In this document: piece by piece, positions 45,624 through 56,152 of the stretch
How the letters are laid out: each line of letters opens with the position of its first letter
Numbering within the stretch: position 1 is the first letter of the stretch
Source: Mortierella alpina
Lineage: Eukaryota; Mortierellomycota; Mortierellomycetes; Mortierellales; Mortierellaceae
NCBI GenBank assembly: GCA_029449245.1
Contig: JANATF010000008.1
Coordinates: 1,054,001 to 1,118,000, forward strand
Reading direction: 5' to 3'
Length of the DNA stretch: 64,000 bases
Notes under the pieces: model-generated
Databases searched by the model: none
What the model saw: only the letters and a program-made list of their open reading frames with translations
What the model was told of the DNA's origin: nothing
Program-made: the position numbers and the translations under genes

Positions 45624-47404
45624 TTACCACTTGGATCCAAACTTCTTCTTGCTCTTGGACTTGGCGGCTTCCTGCATCTGCTTGGTCGTCATTTGCGAAG
45701 TGCTCACTGCCCCGGGTACCCCGCTGGCTTCTGAAAGTGAACTCTGTTGTTGGTACGGGCCCTGAGAGCCATAGCTAGCCGTGGGCGACTGTTGTTGGAA
45801 TCCTTGCTGCTGCTGCTGCTGATACTGCTGGTACTGTTGGTACTGCTGTTGCTGTCCAGGTGCTCCAGACTGTCCAGCCTGATACTGCTGACTAAAGCGT
45901 TGCTGCTGAGGCGAGAGGGGGGACATGGGCAGCTGTTGCTGTTGCTGCATTGGAGCCCCCTGTGAGTACCCTGGCATTGTTACCGGCGATCCTAGCCCAG
46001 GAGCCTGCTGACCCGGAATACCGCCTTGTCCCACCCCAAAGCCGAGGCGCTGGCTGGCGTTTCTCATGCTGGGAGGAGGGGAAATCGGCGGTTGGTTTCC
46101 GGATCCTGGGAAATACGTGTACACCGAGGGGGGAGACTGGGAGTTTGCTGGTGGTGGTGGTGGTGCCGGAAATGAACCCGATCCTTGAACAGCACCCTCA
46201 GGTGTAGGGCCCCCTGCTGGTGTGGGCGCGCCACCATTGTTGGCGTTCATAGGAGCTGATGCCGCAGACTGGAACAGAGCATTGCTCGGGTTGCTGATGG
46301 GAGCTACAGACTGAGAGGTCGCAGGCGCCGACAATGCCATATGGTCTTCCGCAAGTGATGGCTGGTAGCTTGCCCTGAACGATGCTTGCTGCTGAAGATG
46401 GTTGGTAGAAGGCTCTGCTTCCTGCTCCGGCTGAACAATGTCCGTGGACGAAGGAATCAGTACTGACTGACGAACAGAGACAGAGATTGTAGGGTACTTT
46501 CCGCTCGTTGGTGGTTTCCTATGCGCCAAAGGTATTGGTTAAATTAGCTGGACTGGTACATATACCCTGGCAACAAGGCACACATGGCAGGCATGCTGAT
46601 GGCTACAAAATGCTCCGCGGTCACTTACAACTCCTGCACGTAGGCTGTCGGGAAGATTCCAACATCCTTTCTGAGGATGCCGCGCCACCAATCCGCATTC
46701 ACTATGTAATATCCACTTGCAGTTAGTACCTGTTGACAACAACGTGTGCAAATTCAGGCGCTTCACGCAGGGCATTGGAGCAGGGTTACTTACAGTACTC
46801 AATGACATTGATAATGTCGCCAACCTTGAAAGGCAGGTCGCCTTCATCTTCACCTGCAAAGTCAAACATTGCCTGCGCACGAGCAATCACCTGAAGGTTG
46901 CGGACCTCCGAAATGGTAGACAGCGTTGACAAACGGCTTCCAGCTTCTGAAACGGGCGATCCTGGCACCTGTTGACGATGCTCATGCTGCTGAACCATCG
47001 GCTGCTGCTGCTCATAGGGAGTCTGGTAGGGGTTAGAGGCTCCTTCCATCTTTGCACCGTGGGTCTGAAGAGGGGACGAAGTCGTGGAGCGGCGTGCTGC
47101 CTGGATAGCGGCCGAAGCGGCAGTAGCGGCTCCGAGAGTCTCGGGTCTAAAGGCAGCGCCGTTGAACGACGAGTTCGAAAGACTAGATAGTCGCCTCGAT
47201 GACTGATCCTGCACAGCTGATGTGGGAATTGGCTCCGCATGGCCAGAATCCTTTGCGGCCGGAGCGGTCACTGCAGAGGATGCAATGGCGGAGTGTTGCT
47301 GCTGCTGCTGATACTGCTCATATTGCTGACGCTGATGTTCCTGCTCGTGCTGTTGCTGCTGTTGCGCCGCTGGTTGCTCGGCAGCTGCATTGGAACTCAA
47401 GCCT

Positions 47405-47448
<44 letters not shown>

Positions 47449-50338
47449 AGGCAGGGGCTGTTGAGGCAGGGGCTGAGGTTGGGGCTGATAATGTCCTTGC
47501 TGATGTTGCAGATTTTGGTGCAGTGACTGATGATCCAACTGGCTCTGCTGGTATTGCTGCTGCTGGTGCTGCTGGTGCTGGAAGGGCGCGGGCTGCTCGC
47601 TTGAGGAGCCTTCCTGGCGGCTGTGGCCAGGTGCTGGAGAAGATGTGTGAGCGTATTCATCGTTACCGGGCATAGATCCTCCATTGGCCTGCATCAGCGG
47701 AGGTTGGCCAGAAATAGGAGGCACGGACATTGGCGTCTGTCCTTGGGCGAACTGGGACTGGGGATGTCCGTGCTGGCCCTGGGGTGGTCCAAACTGCGAT
47801 GGGGATGGTCCAAACTGTGGCTGTGATGTAGGAGGAACAGCCATCGCAACATGGCCAGGTTGGCCCTGTGAGAAACTGTCCTGATGCGAGGGATGGCTGA
47901 ACTTGCCGTCCTTGCCATCCTTGCCATCTTTCTTCGACTCCTTTAGAAGTGACGAACGAATGGCACTCATCCATCCTTTACCGGCTGGCTTGGCTGACTC
48001 GCTCACTGAAGACGATGCAGAAGGAGGTCCACCAGCAGCAACAAAAGTGCTATTCGTTCCCGAAACGGTATGGATAGGAGGATGTTGCAACGGCTGCTGC
48101 TGTTGATTTTGAAGGTACATTTGCTGCTGCAGATTCTGCTGCTGCTGCTGCTGCGCTTGAAATTGCTGCTGCAAATGATACTGCTGCTGGTAAATCTGCT
48201 GCTGCTGCTGCTGCTGCTGCTGTGATGGTGGTGGTGGCTGCTGTTGGTACTGAAGAGGCTGATGCGATGTTGGCGCCTGTGCCTGCGACAAATCCGGGTT
48301 CGAAAATTGTGTCTGAAGTGGAGCGTGCGCTTGTGGCTGCACTGGAGGGTGAGGTTCGACCTGCGTCTGCCCAGTGGGTGCCTGTTCAGTCGAAGTCGGT
48401 GTCTGCTGTGCCTGCTGCGTTTGGGGCTTGATCTTGGTGGAGGGCTTCGATTGAGGCTGATATGGCTTGGGCTTGTAAAGCTGGTACGCCTGGACAGGCA
48501 GGGCCAGGGGTTGAGGCATAATGGGATCTGCGTTGGTGAACGGAGTTGGAGACGGAGTCACGAGCGCAGAAGCCGAGGCCTCGGTCGCAGACTGAGATGA
48601 CAAGTCGACAGTGGTCGGGGGTTGGTACGTCAATGGCGCGTTGTCCTTGGGAGGAGGTGTTGGTGGATGGTGCTCCGACAACTTGCCAGATTCTACAGAG
48701 GTTACTGAGCCCTTGCCCTCAGTCGATACCATGGTAGTGGCGGATGCATCGTGGGCGTGATGAGGAAAAGAACGCTCTTTGACGTGCTCCTTTGGCTGAT
48801 CGTGATCCATCTCATCCAGGATGTCTGCGATCGACATATTTCCTCCCTCCAATGGAGTCGCGCTGGCGGATTGGTGTGCCAAGTGGGAAGGCTGCTGATT
48901 CTGCTGATGCTGAGGAGGAATGAAAACCTGAGGCTGATACACGACGGGGACGTGCGAGACAGGGGTTTGCGAAATTGGCGGGCTGTAGACCGTTGGGGCC
49001 TCTGCCTGGTGCTGTGGTGCATCTGTAGCGGCAGAGGGTTGATACGTGTGACCATAGACAGGTGCGTAGACAGCGCTGTCATCGGCGGCGGCCGTTGTCG
49101 TGGCAGTAGGGACAGGCGCATATTGCTGGTGGTGGTGCTCGTGATCCACTGGGTGTGCTGTCGATTCGCTCGTGTTACGTTGCTCAGAGTGCTCTAAATT
49201 GGAGGATGGCAAGGAATGCGCAGAAGGAATATCCGCCGGTGCAGCTGCCAATGCCGTGGACGAGTGCTCACTTTGTTTGAACTGAGCCGTACCTTCAGAC
49301 GACGAGACCAGGGGAGAGTTGAGCTCAGCAGAAGAAGCGAGGGCAGGGACGGCAGAAGTGCTCGCGGGTAGTTGGGCATGAAGGTGGACGGCGTGCGACT
49401 GTGGCTCTGAGGCGGCGTGGCCAATGGGAACAGAGGCAAGAACAGCGGCAACAGCTGGGCCTGTGGCAGTGTCAGTGGCAGTAGCAAGATCGGCATCAGG
49501 CGCCTTGGAAGCCGACCCAGACGGACTGCTGCTGGCACTCAAGGCTCTCTCTGTGGGCGTACCAGCCAGCGCAGAGGTGGTCTCGGTATCGTTAGAGTCA
49601 GAGACAAACATGGGGGGCAGCTGCGGCTTTGGGGTGGAGACTGGCGACAGAGAGCGCTCCCTATAGACTTCAACAGTCTTCTGCTCCTCTTCGTCGTCGT
49701 CATCAATGTCGTCTGCTCCTTCAAGCACGGCGACCTCGTGTTCGTTGTCCTCCAAGTCTTGGTCGTCCGTTGCGCTGGCTGCCACCAAGTTTTCGAGCTC
49801 TCCGGTCACAATATCGCCGTTTTGATGGTCGAGCTGCTGCTCCTGCTGTAGAAGTCGCTCCTGCTGCTTCAGGTCGCTTTCGTGGTCAAGCTCATAGTCG
49901 CTGTCGCTGCCGTGGCCACTCTGCTCTGCATGGTGAAGATCGCTCGAGGACGGAGCTTCACTGTCCTTCTTTGAAGGCAAGTCTAGCATCTGGAGGTCAG
50001 TGTCGATGGAAGCTCTGTTCTGGGCAGGAATATGGGCAGGGGTGTGAGCTGCGGCTGTTGATTCTGCTGTCAGTGCCTGCAGATCAAGCTTCCACAGCTC
50101 ATTGAGGATGCTATGAAGTGCAGAGAGCGAAGAAGGTGAGAATCAAGAGACTTTTAGTGTGAGTAGAGCGGCCAAGGTGCCCGCCGAGACAGCCTCCTCT
50201 CGGCAGCTGATGAGCAGCGTTGACGTACATCCTCAAGGACTCATCCGAGATTGCGCCCTGGTCCTTTAGGAAGGCGATGTGGCCATGGAGCGACTGTATA
50301 ATGTGGTCGCAGGCGGCGTGTGCCACGGACGAGGACAT
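45624..50338 (-). CDS. Very long Gln-rich SH3 protein, Lsb/Pin3-like
   Basis: Four exons on the minus strand (50229-50338, 46794-50110, 46629-46701, 45624-46518) give 1464 residues. The N-terminal helix (about residues 8-45; ACDHIIQSLHGHIAFLKDQG then ISDESLR) resembles the start of yeast Lsb1/Pin3, which bind the actin regulator Las17. About 1,060 residues of low-complexity sequence follow, with acidic, Pro/Thr/Ala and many poly-Gln stretches. An SH3 domain (about 1112-1168; AQAMFDFAGEDEGDLPF, then NADWWRG and GIFPTAYV) is split by two introns. The tail is Gln/Pro/Gly-rich and ends in a basic KSKKKFGSKW. The N-terminal helix plus SH3 plus Gln-rich tail match Pin3, but the long insert does not. 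A role at actin patches is inferred. Confidence 0.8.
47404..47448 (-). repeat. CAG-type triplet run encoding poly-Gln in the SH3 protein
   Basis: About 14-15 consecutive Gln codons, nearly all CAG, on the minus strand. Several shorter CAG runs lie nearby (48140-48225). Such pure runs are prone to length change. Confidence 0.85.
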
Positions 50339-51267
50339 GATTATGCGAGTCGAGCAGCGGTCGAATAGGGCAGGAGAGAGAGGGAGAGAGGGAAAGTGTG
50401 TGCGTGTGCGTGTATGTGTGTATGTGTGTTGGTGGAAGTGGACGAGGACAGAGAGAGCGAGAGAGAGAGAGAGAGAAAGAGAGAAAAGAGAGAAAAGAGA
50501 GCTGGCTCAAGGCGTGCTTGTGAGAAGGCAGCGAGGCGGGACGGGGTGATGAGTTCAGCCAGGGGGACAGTGGCAGGTGGGCGAAGATGAGGGCGACGGG
50601 TGAGAGGGAAAGCGAAGAGGTGGGCGAGAGAAATAGATATGTGTGAAAAAAGAGAGGAGCCAAGAAAAGAGGAGTCGGGTCAACATTCATAACGAAACGA
50701 AGCGGTCCCTTTATTTCGTGGTCGAATTCGCCCGCAGTGCGCACAACGGGTCTCACTCTGGCCCCCTATCGACAGCTTGGAGCATGCTTTTGGCACAGAC
50801 GGCCCGCCTGTTCATCCTGCATCCTGCTTCTGCAGCACCGTGCTCTCCTTCCTGTCCCACGGTCCTGTCTCGGTCCGGTCCCGATATCATGTACAAGGAC
50901 ATGTACAGCACACCTCCCCCACCCATCGCTGGCTCTGCTCGCTCGTCTATGATTGTGCTCGTTTATTTTTGTTCTTCAAGAAAAAGGGCTCCTCCGTCCC
51001 CATGAGCTTCGATCGCGTTGCAAGCGATGGGGCGCAAGCACAATACAGAATTCCGCACCTTGATCCTGTAGGCTCTCTCTCCTTGCTCATTGGGGCAAAG
51101 CGGTGTGGCTGTGCAAACTCTTCCTCCTCTCCTCCTTTATACCTACACACCTACGAAGTCCATCCAAATGCATTCCCCCCTTCTCCATCATATCCCGTCT
51201 GTTGGATAACCTCAGTGTTCTACCGAGCGCGTTCTTATGCTAGCGTTTCCGTGTCCTCCTCCTCTTC
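50339..51267. promoter_or_regulatory. Promoter and leader of the SH3 gene, and 3' flank of the acidic-protein gene
   Basis: From 50360 to 50660 the minus strand is very CT-rich, including GA/CT microsatellite (about 50450-50500), marking the leader of the SH3 gene. The remainder (50700-51260) has no convincing ORF. Confidence 0.45.
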
Positions 51268-51949
51268 CTACTCCTCTTCTCCTTCCTCTTCCTCTTGCGA
51301 CTGAGCATGGTCTTCCTCATGGTTATCCAGGTGCCTGTCGTCATGGTCGTTGTCCCTGTCACTCAAGTGGACATCGCTGCTGGTGTTCAAAGGAATCTCT
51401 ACCAAGTCAATCTCATGCACCTTGCTTGTAAGCTCTGATACCTGCAGACTGGACTCGATCTCTTGCTCTACATCAGTACGCGCTTCGTTGTCCTGCTCGC
51501 GCTTACTGCTAAGAGGCACATCAACGATCTCGCGCCCACCCGTGGCCTCCGTCTCACTCGTAGACATGATCAGAGCCGCAGATGCTTCATCTCCTAAAGA
51601 CACCTTCGAAACTGAGCTGGCAGTGGTTGTTTCCTTGTATTTATCCAACAGACTCGAGACCTTGGTTCCCTCTGTCCGACCAAAGGATCCGCTCCTGGCC
51701 CGGTTATCGTGGGGCAATCCGAGACCTGGCTCGCCAGTGGTCGTTTGCTTAGCCATGGCAGAGTACCGCCTAGCAAGATCATGGACCTTGGACTGCGCTG
51801 CTGGCACAGGCTTGTGCTCACTTAGCATTAATAACGATGAGGCTGGAGGAGACGACGAGACTTGTGATGGGGCAGACCTGGACGAAGAAACAAGGTTAGC
51901 AAGCTAAACCCTATTGTTGAGCTCATAGGCACAAAAAAGAGACCTACAT
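51268..51949 (-). CDS. Small acidic Ser-rich protein of unknown function, start codon split by an intron
   Basis: Not recognised. The preferred model has a first exon that contributes only AT (51948-51949), a 70-nt intron (51878-51947; GTAGGT to TCCAG), and exon 2 (51268-51877), giving 203 residues. This start rests on CACCAT before the donor and G at the acceptor, which together make an ATG in a good context and extend the frame to MSAPSQVSSS. The fall-back start is the in-frame ATG at 51828. Two short helix-like repeats share the pattern KVxxLxxxY (KVHDLARRY and KVSSLLDKY). The C-terminal third is very acidic, ending in a run of Glu. No signal peptide or membrane segment. Confidence 0.6.
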
Positions 51950-52535
51950 GGTGAGATGGAATGTGACAATGGAGAATGTAAAAGTTGAATTGGGAGATGA
52001 TGTTGAAAGAGAGAAGAAAACAAGACGCGCAAGGCGGGTTTAAAAAGGGGCGTCCTTTGAAACCACAAAAAAAAGAGAAAACAAAGCTTCCCAAGTACCT
52101 ACCACATTAATACTATAGCCAGAGTCCAGAAAAGCTCGTAAGGTACAGCAAGGATGCCAACGAGGAGTCCGACAGCTGAGGCCATTGGGCTGTCTGGAAG
52201 TGTAGCCGAACAGAAAGAAAAGAACACGCGGAGAGCGGGCTCCGTCTTGGATCATCGGACGCGATCCTTGCTGAGACGCCCGAACTTCGCATAGGTGGAG
52301 CATCGTCGCACTTTGGTACAACACTTTCTCGAGCATTTTGTGTTCGGTGTTCGCGCACGGATACTTCCTCCTTGGAGTATATTGGTGTGCAGGCCCACTC
52401 GGTGTTCTGTACTCTTGCACAATGGCCACTCTTCCTTTGTCATTCGATTTACATAAACACAAGAGGTGCGGTTTATTCGGTTAGTCCGAGACTGACCATG
52501 TTATTCTCGCGGGACTATGGCAGGCTCCTTTTTTT
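51950..52535. promoter_or_regulatory. Upstream region of the acidic-protein gene and 3' flank of the SCP2 gene
   Basis: Part nearest 51950 is the putative leader on the minus strand. No ORF here is convincing. Confidence 0.4.
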
Positions 52536-53318
52536 TTACAAGCGGGCGCGAGCTCTCTCTGACCTTCCTCGCTTCTGCTCCAGAAAAGCCAAGGTTTTCT
52601 CGGGGCCTTTTGCCTTCCTAAAGATCTCTTCAAGCTGCTCTGCCAGCTCAATGGCGCCTGCAATCTTGATCTTTCCGCTCACAATGCCTCGAGGTCCCTT
52701 GAGAAGAAAAATGATAGGAAAAAAGTCAACGCTTCGAGTCCCTTGGCGTTTTTCGTCAAAAGTACAAGACCGCTGTTTTAAAACTCACCGTCAGGCCTCC
52801 ACTCATAAAGTTGAGCAGGTCCGAGTCCTCAATTTGGAGTATCGCCACTGGAACAGGATCTTCATCGCTCTTTGCCTTTGGGATCTCTGGCCGTGTTTGA
52901 GAAACCTGAGCAGGAGCTTTGAACCCTTGGAAGAGAAGATACCTGTATGCAGAGATGAGCATTCCGTCTCGGTCTTTACGTGAACAGTCTAAAGGCCAAG
53001 TACCGTACCATTCTGTCATAGGAACACCCCTCTTGGTGATGTTGAATATGAAAAAGCCGCGTATGGCAAAGAGAGAAGGGTTGGCGAGGATTTCTAGCGA
53101 TGCAGAAAGTAGAGGTTGTTTCGAATTGTTATAGAGGCCGTGGTGGTGTGTGAACGCGCTTAGGAAGAATCAGGCCCATGGCTTCAACGGCATGATGCAT
53201 GTGATGCATGGGTGCTTGACAATGCCATCCAACCCTCTCACGTACCTTTTCTAATCTCGGGAAAGAGAGTGGTGGCATTGAGCTTGGCGATAGCCTTGGC
53301 TGACGGTTTATTGGACAT
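52536..53318 (-). CDS. SCP2 sterol-carrier-domain protein
   Basis: Small lipid-binding protein of the SCP2 fold, of the kind that binds sterols, fatty acids or acyl-CoA. Four exons on the minus strand (53246-53318, 53009-53093, 52789-52942, 52536-52697) give 157 residues. The SCP2 pattern is complete: an N-terminal helix, GFFIFNITKRG, a WYLLFQG segment built across the second splice, LQIEDSDLLNFMSGGLTG, then GKIKIAGAIELAEQLEEIF. The C-terminus is basic (SERARARL) and ends in ARL; this resembles a weak variant of a type 1 peroxisomal signal, so peroxisomal location is possible but unsure. A 66-nt intron (52943-53008) is chosen over reading through because it yields the better domain. Confidence 0.85.
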
Positions 53319-54085
53319 GGCAAAGAGTATGGGATGGGGGTCGGGCAGGCGTGTAGAGGAAGGAAGAAAAGGGCGGCCAGGTACACTTTGGACCACCCTT
53401 TTGTGTCGACTACCCCTAGCACTCGCAGGCCGAGCCCGCTGCACACGCGCATGGACGAGGGACAGAGGCAAGACAGGCATACCTGTGCCACTCCACAGAC
53501 ACTTGAGGATCTGTCATATGCAATTCATTTGTTGTGTGGAGCAAACGGCAGGATGCTCTTTCGCGCTCTCGAAGCGCGGCGACATAGCCCTGCCACCCAC
53601 GGCAAAATGGATGGCGTGTGCGCGACCTCGGACCCTCCTCGCTTCCCTACCATAGCGTCTACAGGAATAGACGTGCTCATTAGCCAATCGCCCCGCAGGG
53701 CCATCTTGAGGGAACCGTGGCACCAGGCTCCGCCACAGCCTCTGGCAGCTAAATATAGCGAGTGCACCACGTCAGTGGAGGCCCACGGCCAAGCGACAGC
53801 CCTTGTCTCGTAAGACGAGACGAGGCGGTCGAGGGTGACTCCCCCTTTTTGCCTTGACACCCTTTAGTCTGCCATTCCTTCTGCATCCATCTTGACTTCA
53901 CTCACTTCTCACACCTTCTCCTATTGCCGTGCAACAACCACCACTACTACACCACTCGCCTACTCTCCAACACACACACGACACGTTTATCGAACTTGGA
54001 CCCGCCTGCCTCGACATCTCTTGCAGTTCTTGGACCAACCGACGACACCTCCACCACGATTCACCGCATCTCATTCTTGACAAAG
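53319..54085. promoter_or_regulatory. Divergent promoter, SCP2 gene and Pil1-like gene
   Basis: Shared upstream region of about 0.77 kb; the last 200 nt before the Pil1-like ATG are CT/CA-rich. Overlapping ORFs on both strands in 53210-53860 have no family features and are taken as chance. Confidence 0.4.
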
Positions 54086-55864
54086 ATGCAGAGCATCGGA
54101 CACGACCTCCGTCGGGGCCTCAACAACATCAATCCCCTTGGGTAGGTTGGCCCACACAGTTGAACAGTGCTGACAACACAAACTGAAATTCACGCTCGCT
54201 AACTTGTGCCCCCCCCCCTCTGTGTATTAGCAACAACTACAAGGCCATGAACAAATGGCTCGCTGAAATGAAAAACATTGACTCGTCTCTCAAGACCCTT
54301 GACAAGGAAATCTCGGCAGAAGCAAAACTGACTGCTGCTTGGGGCGCAAATGAAGGCGATGACCTGACGGATGTGTGTCTGCGCATGTCACAACTCATGG
54401 AGGTAATACTCAGATAAACCATGGCCTACTCGTAGAAAAATACTCCTGCGAGTTCAGAGTGTACTGACGTTTGTTTCATGCCGTCTTTTTTTTTTTTGTC
54501 TCCTGACGCTCAAAGGAAGTCGGGTTGATCCAACAGGCATACTCTTTGAGGCACACTGCATACCGCAAGTCCATCAAGAGCATCAAAGTACAGGAGATGA
54601 TGCTGGATGAGGTACGCTGTCCTTTTTTTTGCCCTTTTCCTTGGCATAGACTGCCATAAAAAAAAAGTTGGGCTGCTCATATGACCTCACCTGCTAGCTT
54701 GGCTCATCGTTTTCTTACTGTTCTCTTTTGGGTTGCCTCTTTACCTCTTTTACTACAATATCAATTTGCCATGTGCAGAACCGCAAGAAGAAGCACGACC
54801 TCACAGGACAGATCGCCAAACTCCAAAAGTCGAGCAAGGAGAACCCCATCAAGATGATGGAGCTGCAAAATCAACTTGAACGGGTGTCGGCGGAGCTATT
54901 GGAGCAAGAACTGGAGCTAATGCAATTCAAGCGCGTCACGGTCAAGGAAGCATTTGACGCAAAGTTCGATGCCATGCTTGAGTTTTCTGAAAAGATGGCT
55001 TTGATTGCGGGCTATGGGCGGGCCATCACATTTGTCATCGACACAGAGTCCCAGGTTGCAGATAGGATGAGGATTTACAACGGAGGGGAGTATACGGCCG
55101 CAGCAGTGAACCAGGTCAAATCCGCGGTCACCAACTGGCAGGCACAGCCTGTGGATGAGCCCCCACGCGCGCACGTTGCACCGTCGCAGGACGAATTAGC
55201 CCTCTCAGCAGCCGCAGCGGCTTACAACAGCAAGACCCCGCCGACCACTCACGCTGTCTATGCTGCTTCCGTTGCAGCCTCGGATGGGCATCCCAATGGC
55301 CAGCAGGACGATACAGCTGCGCACGGATCTGACACGCATCAGACAGGTTTTCAGGAACATGCAGCCACAGACCAAGGGTATGTTTCTCCTCCAGCAAGCA
55401 CCCACCAGAAGCAGCTGAATCACATTCAAGAGCAGCAGCGACAACTGGAGCTAGAGCAGCAACGTCTTTACCAGCAGAATCTGGCGTCCTATTCCCCCGA
55501 GCCCGAACGCTCGCCATCTCAGCAGCATTATCAGAACGCAGCCGGTGGCGGTGGTGGTAATGGAGGTATGGGTCCGGGTGGTTATACTCCAGCGATGCCC
55601 CAAGAGATGTACCCCCCAGCGCCTGTCCATGACAATGGATATCAGCACTCCCCCCAGCACCAGCAGTACAGCCAGTACGATGCAGCCACGTATCAGTCAG
55701 GCGCTGGAGCCTCTGCAAGAAATTATCGTCTAGGCTTTGTGGACCCACGCGAACGTAGCCAGATGGAGCAGGCGGACAGGTACAAGGCGGAGGTGTATGG
55801 CGCTGCTAAACCAGCCCTTCCACCCCTTCACTTTTCGCAAAGCCCGATTCTTCATGAGAAGTAG
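54086..55864 (+). CDS. PIL1: Eisosome core protein, Pil1/Lsp1-like
   Basis: BAR-domain protein that assembles under the plasma membrane as eisosomes (furrow-like domains). Four exons (54086-54141, 54231-54402, 54516-54611, 54779-55864) give 469 residues. The N-terminal short exon is basic. The BAR-type helical core (about residues 20-230) matches Pil1/Lsp1: a helix with AKLTAAWGANEGDDLTDVC, then the RHTAYRKSIKSIK segment, and the family hallmark FSEKMALIAGYGRAI. The C-terminal half (about 250-469) is Gln/Pro/Ala-rich, much longer than in yeast Pil1, where the region after the BAR domain is short. Intron 1 carries a C10 run near its acceptor. Confidence 0.88.
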
Positions 55865-56152
55865 GATCATCTGCATAGCGACACCATTTGTAACAAAAAG
55901 CAACAATACATGTAATCGGCCGCTTGTCAATGTCTTGCGCGAAAGCATTGTTGTCTTGCGCGACAGCATGTCGCATATCTTGCGCAATGAGAGACTGGAA
56001 TTTTTTTTTAATGGATCAAATTTTGAGCACAGACTCCACAGACTCTGCGGTGGCCCTTGGTTTGCATTCAGCTCTTTCAACTGCTTCTCCAATCCTCCCC
56101 ATTCGCTGCTCTAAATTCCTCTGCCCCTTCCATCTCCTTCCACTCCCTCCAC

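Noticed and set aside
50643-51304. Plus-strand ORFs of 120 and 175 codons between two minus-strand genes
   Set aside because: Ser/Pro-rich low-complexity reading with no splice partners, lying in the flanks of the neighbouring genes.
52943-53008. Reading through this stretch, or using a 37-nt intron inside it, in the SCP2 gene
   Set aside because: A 37-nt intron is below the sizes seen here, and read-through inserts 22 residues in the middle of the SCP2 strand. The 66-nt intron restores WYLLFQG.
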